Shown piece after piece: positions 1 through 5,790 of a DNA stretch of 13,044 nt (the first letter of the stretch is position 1; each line of letters opens with the position of its first letter). The DNA is from an uncultured Lactobacillus sp. GTDB lineage: Bacteria > Bacillota > Bacilli > Lactobacillales > Lactobacillaceae. The notes under the pieces are model-generated. The model was not told the DNA's origin and ran no database searches. It saw only the letters and a list, made by a program, of their open reading frames with translations. The DNA lies in the NCBI GenBank assembly GCA_937916845.1, contig CALFSK010000010.1:1-13044 (forward strand), written 5' to 3'. The translations under genes were made by a program, and so were the position numbers.

Positions 1-88
1 AAGGCACAAGATGAAGCAAACTTAGTGCTGCTTCCTTCCGGACCTGACACGATTCGTAAATCCACCCTTGCCTTAAGGCCTTGCGGCA
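1..88 (-). ncRNA. ffs: Signal recognition particle RNA, small bacterial type (3' end cut by window edge)
   Basis: The minus strand carries the hallmark SRP RNA apical domain GGTCCGGAAGGAAGCAGC at 44-27, which contains the tetraloop and the symmetric loop that bind the Ffh M domain. Flanking segments can pair as in the small SRP RNA helix: GTGTCAGG on the 5' side with the segment after GCAGC, and AAGGCAAG with CTTGTGCCTT. The 5' end is placed near 88 from the -10 box at 100-95. The 3' end lies beyond position 1, so the gene is partial. It sits just downstream of tadA on the same strand, the order seen beside dnaX in Bacillus subtilis and many Firmicutes. The family assignment is firm; the exact ends are inferred. 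Confidence 0.93.
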
Positions 89-94
89 AATACT

Positions 95-123
95 ATAATA
101 CATGATTTAAACTAAGATTACCA
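95..123 (-). promoter_or_regulatory. Probable promoter of the SRP RNA gene
   Basis: Read on the minus strand, TATTAT at 100-95 is a good -10 hexamer directly preceded by TG. A weak -35 (TGGTAA, 123-118) lies 17 bases upstream. It overlaps the end of tadA, whose TGA stop is at 130-128, so the RNA gene would have its own start rather than depend only on tadA read-through. The predicted start near 88 matches the 5' end expected from the RNA fold. The call rests on the -10 box and position, since the -35 is poor. Confidence 0.5.
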
Positions 124-127
124 GCCA

Positions 128-640
128 TCAGTTTAACTTTTTTTCAGCTGCGGCCCGGCGCGCCTTCTTCTCAGCTTTCTTACGTTTACGGATATTTCGG
201 AAAAAGTTCTCCAATAGTTCACCCGCTGGTCGTGCCAAGACCCGTTCGTGGACCGTCACTTGGTGATTGAGGCGCGTGTCGTCCATCACTTGGTATAAGC
301 TCCGAACGGCCCCGGCTTTAGGATCGCGTGCGCCGTAAAACATCTCGGGAATCCGGGCGTTAATAATGGCCCCGCTACACATCAGACACGGTTCTAGCGT
401 GACGTATAGCTGACAATCTTCCAAGCGCCAGCTACGTAAATACTCGCAAGCCTCCTGGATTGCAATAATCTCTGCATGCATGGTCGCATCCTGACCATGT
501 TCCCGTAAGTTATGGCCACGACCAATGATCTCACCATCGTGCACGATTACGGCGCCGATCGGAACTTCACCGATCACGTACGCCATCCGTGCTTCGTGGA
601 GGGCTTCTTGCATCCAGTCTTCCGCCGTTTTAGTACTCAC
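128..640 (-). CDS. tadA: tRNA(Arg) adenosine-34 deaminase TadA
   Basis: This cytosolic zinc enzyme deaminates adenosine 34 of tRNA-Arg(ACG) to inosine, widening decoding of CGN codons. The protein has 170 residues. The cytidine/deoxycytidylate deaminase signature is complete: HAE at 55-57 (zinc ligand His55, proton-shuttling Glu57) and PCLMC at 84-88 (zinc ligands Cys85 and Cys88). The DPKAGA segment near 106-111 and the following SLYQ-DTRLNHQV stretch are typical of TadA rather than of cytosine or guanine deaminases. The last 25 residues are a Lys/Arg-rich tail that may help tRNA binding. The start is GTG at 640-638, one base after the TAG stop of the upstream methyltransferase, with an AAAGGAGGGA ribosome site inside that gene's end. 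The two are therefore probably translated from one mRNA. The SRP RNA gene follows. Confidence 0.95.
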   Translation of the reverse strand: MSTKTAEDWMQEALHEARMAYVIGEVPIGAVIVHDGEIIGRGHNLREHGQDATMHAEIIAIQEACEYLRSWRLEDCQLYVTLEPCLMCSGAIINARIPEMFYGARDPKAGAVRSLYQVMDDTRLNHQVTVHERVLARPAGELLENFFRNIRKRKKAEKKARRAAAEKKLN

Positions 641-641
641 G

Positions 642-1250
642 CTATCCCTCCTTTACACTCTGTAAGATATAATAGCCCTTATCTTTCTTAATAATCTGAC
701 AATTACCAAAAGTTGCCTGCATTAACTTCTTGGCTGACGGTGCCCCCTGCTTTTTCTGGAGAACGACTGTCAGTGTTCCGTCGGTCATTAAGCGTGATAC
801 CGCGCCCGTTAACATGGCATCGACCACGTCTTTTCCGGCACGTACAGGTGGGTTCGTAACGATGGCCGCGTAGTCCGTCTTAGTCACTTGCTCGTAAACG
901 TCGGACGTAAAGATGTTGACATTGGTAATCTGATTCAGCGCCGTATTTTTACGGGCTAAACTCAACGCCAACTCGTTAACATCGACCATATCAACCGTCC
1001 GTTCGGGCGACTGGTAGGCTAATGCCATGCCGATTGGGCCGTAACCGGTCCCTAAATCTAAGATTGCGCCAGCCGGCAACTGGCTAGGGTCAAACGCCGC
1101 GAGCAAGGTCCGGGAACCGTAATCCACGGTCCGCTTAGAAAAGACACCGTTATCGGTCGTAAATTTAAAGTCGTGCTGAAAAATTTCAAAATTCCACTGC
1201 TTTTCGTCATGCACAACTTCTGGATTGTGTGTATAATAATAGTTGGTCAT
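642..1250 (-). CDS. Class I SAM-dependent methyltransferase, RsmC/YbxB-like
   Basis: The 202-residue protein has a Rossmann methyltransferase fold. Motif I is DLGTGYGPIG at 65-74 for S-adenosylmethionine binding, and an acidic MVDVNELAL segment follows near 88-96. The NPPVRAGK motif at 133-140 is the signature of the RsmC/RsmD-type N2-guanine rRNA methyltransferases and of the short Gram-positive YbxB group. It lacks the extra N-terminal pseudo-domain of E. coli RsmC, as expected from its length. The likely substrate is a guanine in 16S rRNA, but that is inferred from family and not visible here. The ribosome site AGAGGAAA stands 6 bases before ATG. Its TAG stop and the tadA GTG are one base apart, indicating a coupled pair. 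In Bacillus subtilis the homologue ybxB follows rplL; here rplL is about 11.6 kb upstream on the same strand. Confidence 0.88.
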   Translation of the reverse strand: MTNYYYTHNPEVVHDEKQWNFEIFQHDFKFTTDNGVFSKRTVDYGSRTLLAAFDPSQLPAGAILDLGTGYGPIGMALAYQSPERTVDMVDVNELALSLARKNTALNQITNVNIFTSDVYEQVTKTDYAAIVTNPPVRAGKDVVDAMLTGAVSRLMTDGTLTVVLQKKQGAPSAKKLMQATFGNCQIIKKDKGYYILQSVKEG

Positions 1251-1282
1251 ATTTATTTTCCTCTGATTTATGGTCTAGTTCT

Positions 1283-1312
1283 ATGATAACTGATTTATAG
1301 AAGGAACAACAA
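1283..1312 (-). promoter_or_regulatory. Candidate promoter for methyltransferase-tadA
   Basis: On the minus strand TTGTTG (1312-1307) and TATCAT (1288-1283) are separated by 18 bases and lie 33 bases before the methyltransferase ATG. The -10 matches the consensus at five of six bases. The region is AT-rich, so chance matches are common. It is back to back with the nrdH promoter region, and no other convincing pair was found in the gap. Confidence 0.4.
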
Positions 1313-1354
1313 TAAAATAAAAAATTTTCAAGCAATGGTTAAAGGCCGTTATTA

Positions 1355-1403
1355 ACACAATATCTAGTGGTTAGAGCTCATTTTGAGCCACTAGATGTTG
1401 TGT
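1355..1403. promoter_or_regulatory. Pair of NrdR boxes upstream of nrdHEF
   Basis: Two 16-base sites, ACACAATATCTAGTGG (1355-1370) and CCACTAGATGTTGTGT (1388-1403), resemble the NrdR operator pattern acaCwAtATaTwGtgt. They are inverted copies of each other with one mismatch. Their centres are 33 bases apart, about three helical turns, as is usual for paired NrdR sites. The second box ends 7 bases before the putative -35 of nrdH, a position suited to repression. NrdR is a zinc-finger, ATP-cone repressor that senses (d)ATP and represses ribonucleotide reductase operons. Its gene is not in this window. The match to sequence and context is strong; binding is inferred. Confidence 0.85.
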
Positions 1404-1410
1404 TTTTTGA

Positions 1411-1438
1411 TTGTTTTTTCCCCCGTATGTTGTATACT
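1411..1438 (+). promoter_or_regulatory. Probable nrdH promoter
   Basis: TTGTTT (1411-1416) and TATACT (1433-1438) are separated by 16 bases, and the -10 is preceded directly by TTG. The predicted start near 1445 leaves a leader of about 29 bases before the nrdH ATG, whose ribosome site is AAGGGTGA. The promoter lies directly after the two NrdR boxes. Confidence 0.65.
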
Positions 1439-1473
1439 GGGTTTATCGATAAAACGAAATAAGGGTGATTTAA

Positions 1474-1704
1474 ATGAAAAAAGTAACGGTTTTTACTAAG
1501 AACAACTGCATGCAATGCAAAATGACTAAGAAATTCCTCGTGGCCCATAACGTCGCCTTCGAAGAAAAGAACATTAACACAAATCCAGAATACGTTGATT
1601 ACTTGAAGAACCAAGGTTTCCAAGCGGTTCCCGTGGTCGAAATCACTGGTGAAGATAGCATTGCCGGGTTCCGCCCAGATGCTTTGAAGCAATTAGCTGT
1701 TTAG
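1474..1704 (+). CDS. nrdH: Glutaredoxin-like protein NrdH, electron donor of class Ib ribonucleotide reductase
   Basis: NrdH is a small thioredoxin-fold protein that re-reduces the C-terminal cysteine pair of NrdE after each turnover and takes its own electrons from thioredoxin reductase. The 76-residue length is normal. The active site CMQC at residues 13-16, followed by KMTKKFL, is the diagnostic NrdH motif. The cis-proline segment AVPVVE (about 52-57) and the C-terminal SIAGFRPDAL match the family. It is the first gene after the NrdR-controlled promoter and is followed by nrdE 145 bases later. Unlike compact nrdHIEF operons, no nrdI lies between them. Confidence 0.95.
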   Translation: MKKVTVFTKNNCMQCKMTKKFLVAHNVAFEEKNINTNPEYVDYLKNQGFQAVPVVEITGEDSIAGFRPDALKQLAV

Positions 1705-1733
1705 TCCACTGCGCTTTTTTGCGTGGTTACATA

Positions 1734-1817
1734 GCTGGTTTTAACGGATAGATTTGATAAGCGACCCACAATCAATAGTCACTACTGATTGTGGGTCGTC
1801 CACTTTATAACCAGCAC
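1734..1817 (+). repeat. Two-tier inverted repeat in the nrdH-nrdE spacer
   Basis: An inner perfect 13-base stem, CGACCCACAATCA (1764-1776) with TGATTGTGGGTCG (1788-1800), has an 11-base loop. It is enclosed by an outer 7-base stem, GCTGGTT (1734-1740) with AACCAGC (1811-1817). No T-run follows, so it is not a standard intrinsic terminator. It ends 32 bases before nrdE. It could be an mRNA processing or stabilising hairpin that sets different nrdH and nrdEF levels, or a protein-binding site. The pairing is seen directly; the role is unknown. Confidence 0.7.
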
Positions 1818-1849
1818 CAACTCACATTGTTATAGAAAGAGGATTCCTT

Positions 1850-4015
1850 ATGAGCTTAAAAGACTTAAAAGACGTCACGTATTATGATCTGAACAATGAA
1901 ATCAATATTCCCATCAATAATCAGATTCCATTGAACAAGGATAAAGAAGCCCTAGCCGCATTCTTGGAACAAAACGTTGAACCTAACACGAAAAAGTTTG
2001 CTAGCTTACGAGACCGTTTTGACTACCTCGAGACCCACGATTACTTAGAAATGGACGCCATCAATAAGTTCGACTTTAGCTTCATTGAAAAGTTATACGA
2101 CTACTTAAAATCGCAAGACTTCCACTTCAAGACTTTCATGGCCGCTTATAAATTTTACGCCCAATATGCGTTAAAGACCGATGACGGCGACTATTACTTG
2201 GAAAACTTCATTGACCGCGTGGCGATGAACGCCATCTACTTTGCGGACGGCAACGAAGACCTCGCAATGGCATTAGCAGATGAAATCATTCACCAACGTT
2301 ACCAACCAGCAACGCCTAGCTTCCTAAACGCGGGCCGGGCTCGGCGTGGCGAACTCATCTCCTGCTTCTTGATCCAGTCGACCGACGACATGAACTCGAT
2401 TGGCCGTACGATCAATTCCGCCTTACAGCTTTCCCGGATCGGTGGCGGGGTTGGGATCAACCTCAGTAACTTACGGGGCGCGGGTGACCCCATCAAGCAT
2501 ATCGACGGGGCTGCCAGTGGCGTCGTGCCCGTCATGAAGTTACTAGAGGATAGTTTCTCATACTCTAACCAATTAGGACAACGTCAAGGCGCCGGGGTCG
2601 TTTACCTCAACGTCTTCCACCCAGACATTATCGCCTTCCTCTCTGCTAAGAAGGAAAACGCGGATGAAAAGATTCGTTTAAAGACATTGTCCCTTGGCGT
2701 AACCGTGCCTGATAAGTTCTACGAATTAGTCAAGGCCGACGCTGACATGTACCTCTTCAGTCCTTACGGGGTTGAACGGGAATACGGCGTGCCGTTCTCC
2801 TACGTCGATATTTCTAAGGAATACGACAACATGGTCAAGAACCCCAACATCCGGAAGACCAAGCTCAAGGCGCGTGACTTAGAAAACGAAATCAGTAAAC
2901 TGCAACAAGAATCGGGCTACCCTTACATCATCAATATCGACACGGCTAACCGGGCCAACCCGATCGACGGTAAGATCGTTATGAGTAACCTCTGTTCCGA
3001 AGTGATGCAGGTCCAAACACCATCCCTCATCGACGACCAACAACAATACGAAAAGTTAGGGACAGACATCAGTTGTAACCTGGGATCAACCAACATCGTT
3101 AACTTGATGACTTCCCCTAACTTTGGGCATTCCGTTGAAGCGATGGTCCGGGCGTTAACTTTTGTGACGGACAATTCCAACGTTGACGTGGTGCCTTCGA
3201 TTCAAAAAGGGAACCACCAAGCACACACCATTGGTTTAGGTGCCATGGGACTGCACGCCTTCTTTGCCAAGAACCAAATGGCTTACGGTAGCAAGGAAGC
3301 CGTTGATTTCACTAACATCTACTTCCTACTATTGAACTATTGGACGTTAAAGGCTTCGAATGAAATCGCCCGCGAACGGCACGAAACCTTCGTTAACTTT
3401 GAAAAATCGAAGTACGCCGATGGTTCTTACTTTGATAAATATATTAATGAAGACTGGCAACCACAATATGCAAAAACAGCCGACCTTTTCAAAGGAATTT
3501 TCATTCCTTCAAAGGCCGACTGGGAAGCCCTTAAAGATGCCGTTATGCAAGACGGGTTATACCACCAAAACCGCATGGCTGTAGCGCCCAACGGTTCAAT
3601 TTCTTACATTAATGATACGACTGCCAGCTTGCATCCAATCATTAACCGGGTAGAAGAACGCCAAGAAAAGAAAATTGGTAAGATTTATTATCCCGCTCCA
3701 TACCTATCTAATGATACAATTGATTACTATAAGTCAGCGTACGATACTGACATGCGTAAAGTTATTGATGTTTATGCCGCCGCACAACAACACGTTGACC
3801 AAGGGATGAGCTTAACTCTCTTCATGCGTTCAACGATTCCTGCTGGCTTATACGAATGGAAAGACGGCCGCACGAACAAGATGACAACCCGTGACTTAAA
3901 CATTCTTCGCAACTATGCTTACCGCAAAGGAATCAAGTCGATTTACTATATTCGGACCTTTACGGACGATGATGGTGAAGTCGGGGTTAATGAATGTGAA
4001 AGCTGCGTAATCTAG
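1850..4015 (+). CDS. nrdE: Class Ib ribonucleoside-diphosphate reductase, alpha (catalytic) subunit NrdE
   Basis: NrdE reduces ribonucleoside diphosphates to deoxyribonucleotides with a radical supplied by NrdF. At 721 residues it has normal length. It begins with the short class Ib N-terminal domain (about 1-90) and has no ATP-cone activity site. Then comes the ten-stranded barrel. Redox cysteines are Cys172 (ELISC) and Cys409 (DISCNLGS). The radical-site trio is Asn380, Cys382 and Glu384 (NLCSE). The 27-residue gap from Cys382 to Cys409 matches the Salmonella NrdE layout. PNGSISYIND near 573-582 is the conserved phosphate-binding loop region. The tail ECESCVI carries the mobile cysteine pair re-reduced by NrdH. 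The start is ATG with AGAGGA 7 bases upstream. nrdF follows after 36 bases with its own strong ribosome site, so the two are co-transcribed. Confidence 0.97.
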   Translation: MSLKDLKDVTYYDLNNEINIPINNQIPLNKDKEALAAFLEQNVEPNTKKFASLRDRFDYLETHDYLEMDAINKFDFSFIEKLYDYLKSQDFHFKTFMAAYKFYAQYALKTDDGDYYLENFIDRVAMNAIYFADGNEDLAMALADEIIHQRYQPATPSFLNAGRARRGELISCFLIQSTDDMNSIGRTINSALQLSRIGGGVGINLSNLRGAGDPIKHIDGAASGVVPVMKLLEDSFSYSNQLGQRQGAGVVYLNVFHPDIIAFLSAKKENADEKIRLKTLSLGVTVPDKFYELVKADADMYLFSPYGVEREYGVPFSYVDISKEYDNMVKNPNIRKTKLKARDLENEISKLQQESGYPYIINIDTANRANPIDGKIVMSNLCSEVMQVQTPSLIDDQQQYEKLGTDISCNLGSTNIVNLMTSPNFGHSVEAMVRALTFVTDNSNVDVVPSIQKGNHQAHTIGLGAMGLHAFFAKNQMAYGSKEAVDFTNIYFLLLNYWTLKASNEIARERHETFVNFEKSKYADGSYFDKYINEDWQPQYAKTADLFKGIFIPSKADWEALKDAVMQDGLYHQNRMAVAPNGSISYINDTTASLHPIINRVEERQEKKIGKIYYPAPYLSNDTIDYYKSAYDTDMRKVIDVYAAAQQHVDQGMSLTLFMRSTIPAGLYEWKDGRTNKMTTRDLNILRNYAYRKGIKSIYYIRTFTDDDGEVGVNECESCVI

Positions 4016-4051
4016 TAATTTATACCTTAGATCATTAGGAGGATATCAACG

Positions 4052-5077
4052 ATGGCAACAGATTTGGCTTATTACCAAAAATTGCTCAGTAATGGCAACT
4101 ACAAGTCGATTAACTGGGATCAAGTTTCAGACGCAATCGATAAAAGCACTTGGGAAAAACTAACGGAACAGTTCTGGTTAGACACCCGGATTCCAGTTTC
4201 AAACGATATGTCCGACTGGCGGGCCTTGGACGACGATCACCGCTGGGTGGTTGGACACGTCTTCGGTGGCTTAACGCTACTGGACACCTTACAATCACAA
4301 GACGGGTTACAATCTCTACGCCGCCACGTCATAACACCACATGAAACGGCCGTTTTAAATAACATCCAATTCATGGAATCGGTCCATGCCAAGAGTTATT
4401 CAACGATTTTCGAAACGCTTAATACACCGGATGAAATCAACGAAATCTTTGACTGGAGCGACAGCGAAGAATATTTACAAAATAAAGCACAATGGATTTA
4501 CAAGTTATACGATAACTTGGACGAAGATCCTTTGAAGCAAAAGGTTGCCAACGTCTTCCTTGAAACGTTCTTATTCTACTCTGGTTTCTACACACCACTT
4601 TACTACTTGGGCCATAACCAATTACCAAACGTTGCCGAAATCATCAAACTGATTTTGCGGGACGAAAGTGTCCATGGCACTTACATTGGTTACAAGTTCC
4701 AACTTGGCTTTAAGGAACGCTCCGAAAAGCAACAAGCTGAATTCAAAGACTGGATGTTCGACTTCCTTTACAAGCTCTATGAAAACGAAGAAAATTACAT
4801 CCACTTGGTTTACGATCAACTTGGTTGGTCCGACGAAGTTTTGACCTTCAGCCGTTACAACGCCAACAAAGCATTGATGAACTTAGGTCAAGACGCCCTC
4901 TTCCCAGATACCGCGGAAGACGTCAACCCAGTCGTCATGAACGGGATTTCAACTGGGACTTCTAACCACGACTTCTTCTCACAAGTTGGGAATGGTTACC
5001 GGTTAGGTCAAGTTGAAGCCATGCAGGATACCGATTACGATATTGGCGAACCTGATGACGAACGTACTCGTGACTAA
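4052..5077 (+). CDS. nrdF: Class Ib ribonucleoside-diphosphate reductase, beta (radical) subunit NrdF
   Basis: NrdF is a ferritin-like helical protein that holds the dimetal centre and tyrosyl radical passed to NrdE. The 341 residues include all metal ligands by position: Asp78, Glu109, His112, Glu171, Glu205 and His208, with the radical tyrosine at Tyr116 (HAKSY). The 31- and 34-residue spacings between ligands match Salmonella NrdF. The WLDTRIPVSND segment (42-52) is typical of NrdF. The C-terminal DYDIGEPDDERTRD region is probably the flexible tail that docks on NrdE. AGGAGG stands 9 bases before ATG. Class Ib proteins with this centre normally need the flavodoxin NrdI to build the manganese form, and nrdI is not adjacent. 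An intrinsic terminator follows. Confidence 0.97.
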   Translation: MATDLAYYQKLLSNGNYKSINWDQVSDAIDKSTWEKLTEQFWLDTRIPVSNDMSDWRALDDDHRWVVGHVFGGLTLLDTLQSQDGLQSLRRHVITPHETAVLNNIQFMESVHAKSYSTIFETLNTPDEINEIFDWSDSEEYLQNKAQWIYKLYDNLDEDPLKQKVANVFLETFLFYSGFYTPLYYLGHNQLPNVAEIIKLILRDESVHGTYIGYKFQLGFKERSEKQQAEFKDWMFDFLYKLYENEENYIHLVYDQLGWSDEVLTFSRYNANKALMNLGQDALFPDTAEDVNPVVMNGISTGTSNHDFFSQVGNGYRLGQVEAMQDTDYDIGEPDDERTRD

Positions 5078-5087
5078 TGATCGAACT

Positions 5088-5120
5088 AAAAATGCGGCCC
5101 ACTCGTGGTGCCGCATTTTT
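5088..5120 (+). terminator. Intrinsic terminator after nrdF
   Basis: AAAAATGCGGC (5088-5098) pairs with GCCGCATTTTT (5110-5120), with a further CCAC/GTGG stem inside, and ends in a T-run. It begins 10 bases after the nrdF stop and closes the nrdHEF unit. The A-run on the left arm is simply the complement of the T-run. Some read-through into the LOG gene, 33 bases further on, is likely, because no clear promoter for that gene was found. Confidence 0.88.
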
Positions 5121-5152
5121 GCTAGGTGATTTAATATTGGAGGAATAATTTG

Positions 5153-5728
5153 ATGGCAATTCATAACATTTGTGTTTTTTGTGGCTCGAATTCCGGTTTA
5201 GATCCTAAATTTGCAGATAAAACTACCGAACTTGGCAAGTACTTAGCCGATAATGACTACCAACTGGTTTACGGCGGCGGTAACCACGGGTTGATGGGAA
5301 AAGTCGCCACCGCGACCCTCGAAAATAACGGTCGCGTGATTGGCATTATTCCACACTTCTTAATCGAACGCGGATTAGCACTCACCGACGTTACGACCTT
5401 TATCGAAACCAAAACGATGACCGAACGCAAAGAAAAGATGCTTCACTTAGCGGACGCGTTCATCGTGCTTCCCGGCGGCTTTGGTACGTTTGAAGAATTT
5501 CTTCAAATGCTTTCCTGGAGTCAAATGGACATCCACCAAAAACCAATCGCCCTTTATAATATCGACGGTTTTTACGATGACCTGGTTGCGATGCTAAAGA
5601 AGAGTACCACGCTGGGATTTGCACCAACAGAAAACATGGATCTGTTTATTGATGGCCATAACCTCGATGACATTTTCACTGGTTTCCACAATTTCAAACA
5701 CGTTTTACCACCTAAATATACGAATTAA
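5153..5728 (+). CDS. LOG family (TIGR00730) nucleotide 5'-monophosphate phosphoribohydrolase
   Basis: Members of this Rossmann-fold family cleave the N-glycosidic bond of nucleoside 5'-monophosphates. Plant and several bacterial members act on cytokinin nucleotides, others on AMP or other nucleotides. The 191-residue protein shows the hallmark PGGFGTFEE at 107-115, the N-terminal VFCGSN, YGGGNHGLMG at 40-49 and the ERK at 91-93 that completes the phosphate and ribose site. ATG at 5153 is chosen over the TTG directly before it, because GGAGGAA then has a 7-base spacer, the same as other genes here. It sits just downstream of the nrdF terminator, so it may be expressed by read-through. This would link it to nucleotide metabolism, but that link is an inference. 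The true substrate cannot be read from sequence. Confidence 0.9.
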   Translation: MAIHNICVFCGSNSGLDPKFADKTTELGKYLADNDYQLVYGGGNHGLMGKVATATLENNGRVIGIIPHFLIERGLALTDVTTFIETKTMTERKEKMLHLADAFIVLPGGFGTFEEFLQMLSWSQMDIHQKPIALYNIDGFYDDLVAMLKKSTTLGFAPTENMDLFIDGHNLDDIFTGFHNFKHVLPPKYTN

Positions 5729-5741
5729 GCGCATATAAATT

Positions 5742-5789
5742 AAAATCCACCCATTCTTCAACCGTTAATTTGAAGAATGGGTGGATTTT
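5742..5789. terminator. Bidirectional terminator between LOG gene and mprF
   Basis: A perfect 20-base stem has arms at 5742-5761 and 5770-5789 and an 8-base loop. It carries T-runs on the plus side (5786-5792) and AAAAT on the other, so it reads as a terminator in both directions. It lies between two convergent genes: the LOG stop is 13 bases to the left, and the mprF stop codon begins 1 base to the right. The length and perfection of the stem are notable. Confidence 0.92.
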
Positions 5790-5790
5790 T

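Noticed and set aside
1378..1692. Minus-strand open frame of 104 codons opposite nrdH.
   Set aside because: It is antisense to a clear nrdH and would run through the NrdR boxes and nrdH promoter; no family features.
1707..1727. Small hairpin CCAC...GTGG with an internal T-run right after nrdH, considered as a terminator.
   Set aside because: The T-run is in the loop rather than after the stem, and the stem has only six pairs with a bulge.
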